Program-made: the position numbers and the translations under genes
Notes under the pieces: generated by a model
Database searches by the model: none
Seen by the model: the letters and a program-made list of their open reading frames with translations, nothing else
Told to the model about the DNA's origin: nothing
Assembly (NCBI GenBank): GCA_021201655.1
Contig: JAJQEL010000046.1
Location: forward strand, 1 to 39,625
DNA length: 39,625 bases
DNA from: Erysipelotrichaceae bacterium
GTDB taxonomy: Bacteria; Bacillota_I; Bacilli_A; Erysipelotrichales; Coprobacillaceae
Reading direction: 5' to 3'
Shown: in pieces, positions 22,807 through 31,534 of the stretch
Position numbering within the stretch: the stretch's first letter is position 1
How the letters are laid out: every line of letters starts with the position of its first letter

Positions 22807-24267
22807 TTAAAGTTTCCCATTATTTCCTTCAGCTTCGCTTTTCCCTAATAAATAAAGAAAAACTAAAGCTGGCACTCTAAATATAGGTGTAATTGTATTA
22901 TGTCTGGTTATTCCATAATCATTTAAATTCTTTGTAATAAGAAAAGCGTTCGTGACCTTTGATTTTTCATCCTTGCATAATTCGACAATACCATCACTTT
23001 CTGGAATATGAGAATTATTACGATATTTCACTTCGCACAATATTTTTTGACGCGGCATTTCAACAACCACATCAACCTCTTTTTGGTTATCTTTAGCTTT
23101 TCTAAAGTATCCAACTTGAGCTGGTGTATTTTGATAAAATGAAACCATATGTTTATATACAGCTGTCTCTACAATAATGCCAAGTTCACGTTCATCGGAA
23201 AGAATATCATCAATCATTAATACCGCATTACGAATAGCTGGATCCGCTATATATATTTTCGGTCTACCTTTTAATGCTCCTTTACTTCCAACATTTATTG
23301 GTTTTGCCAAATATATAAGATTAGACATTTCTAAAGCATTTAAATAATTTTCAATTGTTGGAACAGTAATATTTTCTAGTTCTTTTGCGGCAGTAGCAGC
23401 ATTAAATATTTCAGATGAATTTAAGCAAAGATAAAGAAATAATTTTTCCATTAACAAAGGACTACGCACATTAAACAATGAGAGGACATCTCTTTTTATA
23501 ACTTTATCAACTACGTCTTCACGTAACATTCTTTGAGCATAAAAATCATCATCAGATAATACTAATTCAGGAAAACCACCTATAGTTAAATAGCGATTAA
23601 AATGATCTTGAAGATGTGTAAAACAATCTATGAAATTATCAAGCTCATCCGAACTCATTTTTACAAGTTGAGTTAACTTCAAATCTTTTGATAATTCAGA
23701 TACATTTTGATTAAGCAATAAACAATATTCATAAAATGACATGGTAGGAATTTTTAATATAGTCCATCTCCCTGTTCCACTATCAGTTGATCCTTTTTCA
23801 GGAATTGGACTAGCCGATCCAGTTGCTAACATACGTATTTCTTTTTTACTGTCATAAATGACTTTCATCCACAATTCCCAATTATCTGTATATTGAATTT
23901 CATCAAAAAAAATGTATTCGAATCCTTTTATGGAGTGTAGTTCTTCATAAATAGATAAAACTTTATGAGCATTTATAAGCTTTAATATAGGATTATCAAA
24001 AGTAACATATAAAATATTTTTTGGATTAATTCCTTCATCAATCAATTGTTCAATTATTTGATACATAATCGTAGTTTTACCGACACGTCTTACTCCTGAA
24101 AGCACTACAAAACGTCTTATAGTATTATGAGTTAACATTTTATAAGCTTCATAGTAGGCTAAACGTTTATGAGGTTTACTTTCTTCTTTAATAGTTGATG
24201 GTATCTGCTACCATGGATTATATTGTTTTAATACTTTTATAATTTGTTCATCGTTAACAATACTCAT
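22807..24267 (-). pseudogene. AAA ATPase with DUF4143 domain, interrupted by an in-frame TAG
   Basis: The full reading frame starts at the ATG at 24267, 6-7 bases after GGAGGTG, and would encode 486 codons. Codons 1-19 read MSIVNDEQIIKVLKQYNPW; codon 20 is TAG (24208-24210), exactly where relatives have the second Trp of an NPWW motif, so a single TGG to TAG change explains it. After the stop, coding continues in frame: Walker A GVRRVGKTT, Walker B FFDEIQ, and the nuclease-like DUF4143 C-terminus (IADPAIRNAV; CEVKYRN). A 443-residue product could start at the ATG at 24138, retaining the P-loop. Such ATPases are common accessory genes; function unknown. It is bounded by the two 34-bp palindromes. 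Confidence 0.85.
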
Positions 24268-24293
24268 AACACACCTCCAATATTGTTAATTTC

Positions 24294-24327
24294 AGGGAGT
24301 TTGCTAAGTATACTTAGCAAACTCCCT
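24294..24327. repeat. Perfect 34-bp palindrome, copy 2 (5' leader of the ATPase gene)
   Basis: This is identical in all 34 bases to 22752-22785. It lies between the ATPase promoter and its ribosome binding site, so the transcript would begin with a 17-bp hairpin. On neither strand is it followed by a T run, so it should not terminate here. Confidence 0.92.
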
Positions 24328-24344
24328 TTGATTTATGCAAATAC

Positions 24345-24373
24345 ATTATAACAAATTACAATAAATAATACAA
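24345..24373 (-). promoter_or_regulatory. Promoter of the ATPase gene
   Basis: On the minus strand TTGTAT (24368-24373) and TATAAT (24345-24350) have 17-base spacing. It lies outside the palindrome pair, so a unit moved by the palindromes would leave its promoter behind. Confidence 0.65.
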
Positions 24374-24386
24374 CTAGCAAATGATT

Positions 24387-24791
24387 TTATTTATTTCCAT
24401 ACTTATCCTTAAGCTTTTCATTAATTTCTTTAGCTTCTCTTGCATCTATTAAATAATAAGATCCTAATACAAGTAAATAAACAATTGCGACCGCAACTAT
24501 TATAATGACTATTTCATTTAAATCAATATGAGGCCATTGATTCCATTCTAAGTATAATAATACAATTATTATTAGTAAAACATAATGGATAAGATAGCCC
24601 CAATGACTATCAATATCAATAGAAAATATAAACATAGTCACTAACGTTGTAAGTATACCCATAATGATAATATCTAATATAGCTTTAGAAATATTAATAT
24701 CACCTGTAAAATAATAAATTCCTCCACGAACTATTAAAATACATGAGGTAATATATAAAAACCATTTAATACATTCTCTTATTTTCTTCAC
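24387..24791 (-). CDS. DUF3021-family membrane protein
   Basis: The 134-residue protein has four membrane segments (about 10-28, 38-58, 66-83, 91-113) and a short charged tail, the plan of DUF3021 proteins. These almost always accompany a LytTR DNA-binding protein and are thought to inhibit or sense for it at the membrane. It begins with GTG at 24791, two bases after the LytTR stop, with GGAGGTG in the end of the LytTR gene. Last gene of the ABC-LytTR operon. Confidence 0.85.
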   Translation of the reverse strand: MKKIRECIKWFLYITSCILIVRGGIYYFTGDINISKAILDIIIMGILTTLVTMFIFSIDIDSHWGYLIHYVLLIIIVLLYLEWNQWPHIDLNEIVIIIVAVAIVYLLVLGSYYLIDAREAKEINEKLKDKYGNK

Positions 24792-24793
24792 AC

Positions 24794-25222
24794 TTACACC
24801 TCCAGTTTTTCTTTCAATGCTTTAACATATTGACGAGATATGATAATCTTTTCATTGTTTTTTAAGACAGCTTCAAATTTAGCATTGAATAATGGTTTAA
24901 TATAATCTATTTTAGATAAATTAATAATCGTATTTTTAGATATTCTTAGAAAATCGCTATGAATGTTTTCTAATTCATAGAGTTTTTTCTTGATTTCATA
25001 AACACGATTTAAAGTATAGGCAAATGTTTTATTATCAACGGATTCTATATAATAGATGTCTTTTAATGATAATTTGACTATTTTATTATCTATATATCCT
25101 ATAAGATTATTATTGTTGTTTAATGTATATATAAGATCTAATAGTTGTTGATCTAAGTTATGATAACGAATAATGATTTCATCTTCTTCATTATCCTTAG
25201 GTGTTTCTATAGTTATTTTCAT
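24794..25222 (-). CDS. LytTR-family DNA-binding protein
   Basis: The 142-residue protein lacks a receiver domain; about residues 45-142 form the LytTR beta-strand DNA-binding domain (LSLKDIYYIESVDNKTFAYT, then FLRISKNTIINLSKID and KIIISRQYVKALKEKL). The N-terminal ~45 residues (LDQQLLDLIYTLNNN) are the small domain usual in stand-alone LytTR regulators paired with DUF3021. It is cotranscribed with the ABC transporter upstream and DUF3021 downstream, and 9-bp direct repeats of the LytTR spacing sit above the operon promoter, which suggests autoregulation. Confidence 0.9.
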   Translation of the reverse strand: MKITIETPKDNEEDEIIIRYHNLDQQLLDLIYTLNNNNNLIGYIDNKIVKLSLKDIYYIESVDNKTFAYTLNRVYEIKKKLYELENIHSDFLRISKNTIINLSKIDYIKPLFNAKFEAVLKNNEKIIISRQYVKALKEKLEV

Positions 25223-25230
25223 ATGTTCTC

Positions 25231-26142
25231 CTAACGATCTGTTTTATGTGTGTATTTCAATAGACAAACACTTAATAACATGAATAATATAGCACAGATA
25301 AGCATAATACACAATTCCATAGAAAGAGTCATTTCTTGATTAAATAATGTGAGTTGAATACCCATAGTTTGACTATATATTGATACAATATCACTTGATA
25401 CACCATCAAACAAAGTATTCATGATATCTTCACACATGACTTCCCTAAACATAGCTGTTCCATAAATAACAGGTGTACATTGTATTAAATTGACAATCAC
25501 TGATGATAATGAACCAATAGGCACATAAATACCACCTAAAAAACCAACCAAAGTACTAATCACTGTACCAATTCCACTCCAAGCACCTTCACTTTTTACA
25601 AACTGAACTATAAAATACATAAGTGATGTATATGTTAGTGAATTAATAAGTATAAGTCCTATAATCTTGAGATGTGTTATAAATGAAAATAATGATAAAC
25701 CTTTAGTTAAGCCAATCATTTCAAAGACAATAAGTGTAACGAAACATACAAAAACCGATGCTATCCAGGCTGAAACAATATAAGATAAGGCAATCATAGT
25801 TCGAGACATAGGTGAAGTATAGATTGAACTGATTTTAGCTGATACTTTATCTCTTACTAATGCCGAATAGACTGAAATAGTGACTGTAATAGAATTAATC
25901 GAAAGTATCCCTGCACCACTCCATAGATAGATTAATAATTCGGCATTAGTTTTATCTGTTACAGTATTTCTATTAGGCAGTTGTGATAAACCATCTATTA
26001 TTGAATTAACATTAACATCACCTAAGAAAAACGTCATTAAAAAGATAATAATAAGCATAGATAATAACGAAAAGAATACGGATGCTTTGTCTCTAAAATA
26101 TATTTTAAGATTTCTACTTGTTAGAATATATAATTGTTCCAT
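25231..26142 (-). CDS. ABC-2 type transporter permease
   Basis: The 303-residue protein has six membrane segments and the layout of ABC-2/DrrB-like exporters: a cytosolic start LYILTSRNLKIYFRDKASVF, first helix at about 22-42, a long extracellular loop (about 45-75), and the block SKISSIYTSPMSRTMIALSY before the third helix. It begins inside the ATPase gene (29-base overlap) and ends 8 bases before the LytTR gene. With its ATPase it likely exports a peptide, drug or lipid; the substrate is not evident. Confidence 0.9.
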   Translation of the reverse strand: MEQLYILTSRNLKIYFRDKASVFFSLLSMLIIIFLMTFFLGDVNVNSIIDGLSQLPNRNTVTDKTNAELLIYLWSGAGILSINSITVTISVYSALVRDKVSAKISSIYTSPMSRTMIALSYIVSAWIASVFVCFVTLIVFEMIGLTKGLSLFSFITHLKIIGLILINSLTYTSLMYFIVQFVKSEGAWSGIGTVISTLVGFLGGIYVPIGSLSSVIVNLIQCTPVIYGTAMFREVMCEDIMNTLFDGVSSDIVSIYSQTMGIQLTLFNQEMTLSMELCIMLICAILFMLLSVCLLKYTHKTDR

Positions 26143-26986
26143 TATGATTCTCCTTTACAGCATTTAAAAATACATCATCCATAGTTTCCTGGATGACTTC
26201 AAAACCTATGATATTTTTTGCATTATTAATAATTGATATGGCATCTAATGTACTATCTAATTCTATTTCCTGTTTATTATCTTTGTAATAGAGTAATAAT
26301 TTATCTTTTGCATATCTATCTTTTAATTTTGTAGGTGAACCAGTAGCAATAATATGTCCATGATCAATAATGGTTATAAAATCAGCTTTAGCTGCTTCTT
26401 CCATATAATGTGTTGTCAAAAACACTGTCATATTATCCTGTTTTTGTAAGATATCTATAGTTTCCCAGACATCTTTTCGTGTAGCTGGATCCAATCCTGT
26501 TGTGGGTTCATCTAAAAACAGGATTTCAGGTGTATGCATAAGCGCAGCAGCAATTTCACAACGACGTTTTTGTCCACCTGATAATGTTTTATACTTCTTC
26601 TTAAGTATATCTCCTAATTTTAATATTTGTGATATTTTTTGACATTGTAATTTTGTTTCTTTAATACTTTCCCCATGGATAACACCACGACAAATAAGGT
26701 TTTCTTCTACACTTAAAACATCATCCAAACAATTTTGTTGATAAACAATCCCAATCTTTTTTCTTATCATATCATCATTCATACCTACTATTTGATTGCA
26801 TACTTTCATGCACCCTTCTGTCGGTTTTAGTAAAGTCGTCAGCATATTAATAACCGTTGTTTTTCCTGCTCCATTAACACCTAAAAAGCCAAACATAGAG
26901 CCTTTTTCTACACTCAAAGATATATGATCAACAGCTATAAATTCACCATATTTTTTTGTAAGATTGCTAACTTCAATAACTTTCAT
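26114..26986 (-). CDS. ABC transporter ATP-binding protein
   Basis: The 290-residue ATPase has Walker A GVNGAGKTT (about 36-44), Q-loop region IVYQQNC, signature LSGGQKRR (about 135-142), Walker B ILFLDEPTTGLDP (about 155-167) and H-loop TTHYMEEA. The C-terminal ~60 residues (MDDVFLNAVKEN) match the DrrA/NatA-like tail. The start at 26986 is set by AGGAGG; an in-frame ATG at 27010 precedes that site. First gene of the ABC-LytTR-DUF3021 operon. Confidence 0.95.
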   Translation of the reverse strand: MKVIEVSNLTKKYGEFIAVDHISLSVEKGSMFGFLGVNGAGKTTVINMLTTLLKPTEGCMKVCNQIVGMNDDMIRKKIGIVYQQNCLDDVLSVEENLICRGVIHGESIKETKLQCQKISQILKLGDILKKKYKTLSGGQKRRCEIAAALMHTPEILFLDEPTTGLDPATRKDVWETIDILQKQDNMTVFLTTHYMEEAAKADFITIIDHGHIIATGSPTKLKDRYAKDKLLLYYKDNKQEIELDSTLDAISIINNAKNIIGFEVIQETMDDVFLNAVKENHNGTIIYSNK

Positions 26987-27005
26987 AATGATTCCTCCTG
27001 AATTT

Positions 27006-27034
27006 ATCATAAAGATGATAATTTTTTAATTCAA
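27006..27034 (-). promoter_or_regulatory. Promoter of the ABC-LytTR operon with overlapping inverted repeat
   Basis: On the minus strand TTGAAT (27029-27034) and TATGAT (27006-27011) are 17 bases apart. An inverted repeat TTATCAT-AAAG-ATGATAA (27004-27021) covers the -10, a possible repressor site. Confidence 0.6.
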
Positions 27035-27045
27035 GCGTTTTAAGT

Positions 27046-27075
27046 TAAGTTACACTTTAGAATAGGTAAGTTACA
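27046..27075. promoter_or_regulatory. Candidate LytTR binding site: two 9-bp direct repeats 12 bp apart
   Basis: TAAGTTACA occurs exactly at 27046-27054 and 27067-27075, with 12 bases between, i.e. 21 bases or two helical turns start to start. A third related copy TAAGTTAAG overlaps at 27041-27049. This is the spacing of AgrA/ComE-type LytTR sites, and it lies 11 bases upstream of the ABC operon -35. Confidence 0.55.
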
Positions 27076-27140
27076 AATTGTCAGAATCGTTCTTTAATTT
27101 TTATAAGAAGATTGATATAATAATAAACGTGGTGATAAAG

Positions 27141-28133
27141 ATGAGTAAAAAGCTAACAATGGGTGATATTGCGAAAATGGCAGGAGTTGGTAAAACAACC
27201 GTTTCTCGCTATTTTAATGGTGGTTATGTTAAAGATGAAACCAGAGAAAAGATTAGAAAAGTGGTTGAAGAAACTAACTATGAACCAAATCAAGTGGCGC
27301 AATTAATGAAAGCTAAACAAACAATGGTCATGGGTATTATTACTCCTACTATGGATTCTACAACATCGGCTAGAATGATTATGATGTTGGATGAATATGT
27401 AAGACATTATGGTTATACACCACTTATTATCAATACAAACCATAATGAATTAAGAGAAGTGAAATCTATTGAAAATTTATGGAAACTGAATGTTGATGGT
27501 ATTGTATTACTAGCAACGGATATTACGCAAGCTCATAAAGATATTGTTTCGAAATTGGATATTCCTGTGATTTTTGTAGGACAAGAATATAAGAATGGTT
27601 ATTCAATTATATATAATGATTATCAAGCAGGATATGATGTAGGTTGTTATAGTGCGAAAATGGGACATAAGGATATTGTTTATATGGGAGTTAATGCCAA
27701 AGATGAAGCTGTTGGTATTATACGTAAGAATGGTGTTATTGATGGATTGAAAGATTCTGGTGTTGATCATGTTCAATATTTAGAAACAGATTTTACTTTT
27801 GAGACATCTGGAAGAATTGTTTCAAAGTATTTGGATAATCATCAGCCATCATTGATTATATGTGCGACTGATAATATTGCTTTAGCGTGCTATAAAGAAA
27901 TTAAAAATAGAGGTTTAAATGTTCCTGATGATATTTCACTTATTGGTTTTGGTGGTTATGAATATTCACAGTTGGTTTCTCCTAGTATTACGACTGTTAG
28001 ATATGATAATGAAGATGCAGGATATTTTGCAGGCGAATCTTTATTAAAACTTATTAATGGTGAAAAAATAGAAAAAAAACAAGTTGTTTCATATGTTTTT
28101 ATGGAAGGTGAAAGTGTTAAGAAATTATCTTAA
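27141..28133 (+). CDS. LacI-family regulator of the sucrose genes (ScrR-like)
   Basis: The 330-residue protein has a LacI HTH and hinge (LTMGDIAKMAGVGKTTVSRYF, about 5-25, then VKDETREKIRKVVEETNYEPN) and a periplasmic-binding-protein-like sugar domain ending DISLIGFGGYEYSQLVSPSI and TTVRYD. The start at 27141 is chosen because GGTGAT lies just upstream and the HTH begins there; the frame is open to 27078. It is immediately followed by the PTS/GH32 operon whose promoter is bracketed by two matching LacI-type operators, so it almost certainly represses that operon until sucrose or its phosphate is present. Confidence 0.9.
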   Translation: MSKKLTMGDIAKMAGVGKTTVSRYFNGGYVKDETREKIRKVVEETNYEPNQVAQLMKAKQTMVMGIITPTMDSTTSARMIMMLDEYVRHYGYTPLIINTNHNELREVKSIENLWKLNVDGIVLLATDITQAHKDIVSKLDIPVIFVGQEYKNGYSIIYNDYQAGYDVGCYSAKMGHKDIVYMGVNAKDEAVGIIRKNGVIDGLKDSGVDHVQYLETDFTFETSGRIVSKYLDNHQPSLIICATDNIALACYKEIKNRGLNVPDDISLIGFGGYEYSQLVSPSITTVRYDNEDAGYFAGESLLKLINGEKIEKKQVVSYVFMEGESVKKLS

Positions 28134-28152
28134 TACTTTTTTTACAAAAATA

Positions 28153-28224
28153 TGGAATTGGTTCCATAAAAGTGTTGACACTCTCATAAAATGGTGATAT
28201 ATTATAGATGTGGAACCGATACCA
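28153..28224 (+). promoter_or_regulatory. Sucrose operon promoter flanked by two LacI-type operators
   Basis: TTGACA (28175-28180) and TATATT (28198-28203) have 17-base spacing. A 14-mer TGGAATTGGTTCCA (28153-28166; arms extend to 28151-28168) lies just above the -35, and TGGAACCGATACCA (28211-28224) lies at the expected transcription start. Both fit TGGAA-N2-G-N-T-N-CCA. Centres are 58 bp apart, allowing repressor bridging. Confidence 0.82.
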
Positions 28225-28246
28225 TATTAGAAGGAGGAGAAACGGT

Positions 28247-30127
28247 ATGGATTACAACAAAATAGCTAAAGACATTATTAAAAATGTTGGTGGTGAAAGT
28301 AATATTACAAGTGCTATGCATTGTGCAACAAGATTACGTTTAACATTAAAGAATTATGATTTAATTAATGAAGAAAAATTAACAGATATTCCTGAAGTTA
28401 AAGGTGTATTTAAATCAGGAAATCAATATCAGATTATTTTAGGTTCTGGTTTAGTGAATTTAGTTTGTGATGAAGTAAAAAAGATTTTAGGTTTAGAGGA
28501 GAATGATGTTTCAGTAGAAAGTGAAGAAGAAGGATCTATTATTCAACGAGGTGTTAAATTATTAAGTGATATTTTTGTTCCTATTATACCAGCAATCGTA
28601 GCTGGTGGGTTATTGATGGGTATCTATAATGTATTAACTGCTGAAGGTTTATTTGTAGCTGGAAAATCAGTGATTGATTTATATCCACAATTTACTGATA
28701 TTGCATCTATGATTAATATATTTTCTAATGCAGCCTTTACATTTTTACCTGTTTTAATTGGTTTTAGCGCTACTAAGAAGTTTGGTGGAAATCCTTATTT
28801 AGGTGCTGCTATGGGTATGATTATGGTACATCCTGATTTATTAAGTGCTTATTCAAGAGGTACCGGTGTAGAAATACCTGTTTGGAATATTTTGGGATTA
28901 TCTGTTGAAGCTGTTGGTTATCAAGGAACTGTTTTACCAGTATTAGCTGTTTCATGGATTTTAGCGAATATTGAAAAAAGATTACATAAAGTAACTCCAA
29001 CTTGGTTAGATAACTTATCAACACCTTTATTATCAATATTAGTAACAGGTTTTCTAACATTTATCTTAGTTGGTCCCGTTTTAAGAACGGCTGGTGACTT
29101 ACTAGCTGAGGGTATTACATGGGTTTATAGTTCTTTAGGATTTATAGGTGGCGCTCTCTTTGGTTTATTCTATGCACCAATTTGTTTAACAGGTATGCAT
29201 CATAGTTTCATTGCGATAGAGACACAATTAATTGCAGCAGCTGAAACAACTGGTGGATCATTCATTTTCCCTACTGCAGCTATGAATAACGTTGCTCAAG
29301 GTGCTGCAGTTATGGCTGTACTTATTTGTACAAGGGACAAAAAGATCAAATCTATTTGTTCAGCCTCAGGTATTTCAGCATTCTTAGGTATTACGGAACC
29401 AGCTATGTTTGGTGTCACTTTAAAATTACGTTATCCTTTCTATGGTGCTATGATTGGTTCAGCTTGTGGTAGTGCCTATATTGCTGCAACGAATACTTTA
29501 GCTGTTGCTTTAGGTACTGCGGGTCTTCCTGGTTTTATTTCAATTGCACCACAGAGTTGGGGAAATTATTTTATTGGTATGGGCATTTCAATTATCGTTG
29601 CATTCATTGTGGCAATAGTATTATATAAAAGATTCATTACTCCTGAAGAGAATAAGAAATTAGCAGTAACTACAAAAGAAGTTGAAAGCAATGTTATCTA
29701 TGCACCAATAAAGGGTGAAATGAAAACTATCAGTGCTTGTAGTGATCCTATGTTTGCTTCAAAAGCTATGGGTGATGGCGTCGTTATAATTCCTAATGAA
29801 GGTATGTTGAAATCACCTGTAAATGGACAAGTAACTATGGTATTCCCTACGAAGCATGCGATTGGTTTAATGAGTGATGAGGGCAACGAAATACTTATTC
29901 ATATTGGTTTAGATACAGTGAATTTAGAGGGTAAACCTTTTGAATTATTCGTTGAAAATGGACAAACAGTAACAGTTGGCCAACCATTAGTACAAATTGA
30001 TTTAGATATGATTAAGAAAGAAGGATTATCAACAGAAACACCTGTTCTTATTACAAATCAGAAAGAATTTGATATAATAGGAGCTGAAAGTATTAATTAT
30101 GAAGATAAAATAATGAAGGTGAAGTAA
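28247..30127 (+). CDS. Sucrose-type PTS permease, IIBCA fused
   Basis: The 626-residue membrane protein imports and phosphorylates a sugar. Order: IIB domain (1-85) with phosphocysteine C26 in MHCATRLRL; IIC domain (about 105-460) with ten or so membrane segments and GITEPAMFGV-like ITEPAMFGVTLKLRYPF; IIA (Glc-type) domain (about 490-610) with acceptor H552 in ILIHIGLDTV. Sucrose is assigned because the next gene, overlapping by one base, is a GH32 sucrose-6-phosphate hydrolase and the preceding one a ScrR-like regulator; trehalose or beta-glucoside specificity cannot be excluded from sequence alone. The start at 28247 is set by AAGGAGGAG. Confidence 0.92.
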   Translation: MDYNKIAKDIIKNVGGESNITSAMHCATRLRLTLKNYDLINEEKLTDIPEVKGVFKSGNQYQIILGSGLVNLVCDEVKKILGLEENDVSVESEEEGSIIQRGVKLLSDIFVPIIPAIVAGGLLMGIYNVLTAEGLFVAGKSVIDLYPQFTDIASMINIFSNAAFTFLPVLIGFSATKKFGGNPYLGAAMGMIMVHPDLLSAYSRGTGVEIPVWNILGLSVEAVGYQGTVLPVLAVSWILANIEKRLHKVTPTWLDNLSTPLLSILVTGFLTFILVGPVLRTAGDLLAEGITWVYSSLGFIGGALFGLFYAPICLTGMHHSFIAIETQLIAAAETTGGSFIFPTAAMNNVAQGAAVMAVLICTRDKKIKSICSASGISAFLGITEPAMFGVTLKLRYPFYGAMIGSACGSAYIAATNTLAVALGTAGLPGFISIAPQSWGNYFIGMGISIIVAFIVAIVLYKRFITPEENKKLAVTTKEVESNVIYAPIKGEMKTISACSDPMFASKAMGDGVVIIPNEGMLKSPVNGQVTMVFPTKHAIGLMSDEGNEILIHIGLDTVNLEGKPFELFVENGQTVTVGQPLVQIDLDMIKKEGLSTETPVLITNQKEFDIIGAESINYEDKIMKVK

Positions 30128-31506
30128 TGAAAAATATATTCAAATCTTATGAATTAAAATATAAAGATAAAGTTAATAGCGACCCATGGAGACTCAAATA
30201 TCATTTGATGCCTCCTGTAGGATGGCTTAACGATCCTAATGGATTATGTCAATTCAATGGTATCTATCATATCTTTTATCAATATTCTCCAGATAGCCCT
30301 TATGGTGCACATAAGGGTTGGGGCCATTATTCCACCAAAGATTTTATAACATTCAAGCAAGAAGATATTCCATTACTTCCTGATAGTGAAATAGATAAAG
30401 ATGGGGCTTATTCAGGCAGTGCTTTTATTGATAATAATCGTATTCATTTCTTCTATACTGGAAATATTAAATTTGAAGGAAATTATGATTATATTAATGA
30501 AGGTAGAGGTCATTATGTGAATTATTTTTATAGTGATGATGGTTTCCATTTTTCCAATAAAGAATGTCTATTAAAGAATAAAGATTATCCCAAAAATATG
30601 AGTTGCCATGTAAGGGATCCAAAAATTTATCAAAAGAATAATCAATATTATTTAGTTTTAGGTGCACGAACCAAAGATAGTGTTGGATGCATCATGTTGT
30701 ATAAGTCCAATGATTTAAAACATTGGAGTTATAATACAACTCTTACTACACAAAAAAAGTTTGGCTATATGTGGGAATGTCCTGATTTATTTGAATTAGA
30801 CAATCATATCATCCTCATAACATGTCCACAAGGAGTAAAACAAGATGGATATAAGTATGAAAATATTTATCAAAATGGTTATTTCTTTTATGATAATGGT
30901 TTTAGTCAATTTCATGAATTAGATCATGGTTTTGATTTCTATGCACCCCAGACATTTGTAGATGAAAAAAATAGAAGAATATTAATAGGCTGGATGGGTA
31001 TTCCTGATGCCGATTATATTAATCCCACAGTGGAATATTATTGGCAGCATGCTTTGACTCTACCTAGAGTTTTAACAATTAAGGATAATCATATCTATCA
31101 ATTTCCTATAGAAGAAATAAATAAGCTTATGGATAAAGAAGAACATATTTCATTAAAGAAAAACGAACCCTATCATTATGCTACTCATTCATGTCACATG
31201 CATTTTATAACTCCTTCCTTATTTCGTATAAAACTTAGAAAAGATGTGACATTAGATTATGATGGAAAAGTTCTTACTTTATCATTGAAAGAATCTGGTT
31301 ATGGTAGAGATGCCAGACATATAGAAATTGACCATATCTATGAAATAGATATTTATTCTGATACATCATCATTAGAAATATTTGTCAATCATGGTGAAGA
31401 AGTTTTTAGTACAAGAGTTTATGATAATTTAGATGATACATATATTACCTTTGATCAGGATATTGCAATGGATTATCATACAATGAATAGTTATCATATT
31501 ATATAA
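30127..31506 (+). CDS. scrB: Sucrose-6-phosphate hydrolase (GH32)
   Basis: The 459-residue enzyme hydrolyses sucrose 6-phosphate to glucose 6-phosphate and fructose in the cytosol. The GH32 catalytic residues are visible: nucleophile D36 in GWLNDPNG, transition-state D164 in RDPK, acid/base E217 in WECPD. A five-bladed propeller (about 20-330) is followed by the small beta-sandwich. No signal peptide, consistent with acting on PTS-imported sugar. Its ATG overlaps the permease stop (TAATG), and the operon ends in a strong hairpin directly after its stop codon. Confidence 0.94.
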   Translation: MKNIFKSYELKYKDKVNSDPWRLKYHLMPPVGWLNDPNGLCQFNGIYHIFYQYSPDSPYGAHKGWGHYSTKDFITFKQEDIPLLPDSEIDKDGAYSGSAFIDNNRIHFFYTGNIKFEGNYDYINEGRGHYVNYFYSDDGFHFSNKECLLKNKDYPKNMSCHVRDPKIYQKNNQYYLVLGARTKDSVGCIMLYKSNDLKHWSYNTTLTTQKKFGYMWECPDLFELDNHIILITCPQGVKQDGYKYENIYQNGYFFYDNGFSQFHELDHGFDFYAPQTFVDEKNRRILIGWMGIPDADYINPTVEYYWQHALTLPRVLTIKDNHIYQFPIEEINKLMDKEEHISLKKNEPYHYATHSCHMHFITPSLFRIKLRKDVTLDYDGKVLTLSLKESGYGRDARHIEIDHIYEIDIYSDTSSLEIFVNHGEEVFSTRVYDNLDDTYITFDQDIAMDYHTMNSYHII

Positions 31507-31534
31507 AAAGAATTCAGTTATGCTGAATTCTTTT
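31506..31534. terminator. Bidirectional terminator, scrB / DUF2238
   Basis: A perfect 12-bp stem AAAAGAATTCAG/CTGAATTCTTTT with a 5-base loop and T tracts on both strands. The stop codon of the convergent membrane protein gene (31514-31516) lies within the stem. Confidence 0.9.

Noticed and set aside
24208-24210. TAG read as an amino acid (genetic code change)
   Set aside because: TAG serves as the natural stop of other intact genes here, for example at 662-664 and 14025-14027, so general recoding is not supported.
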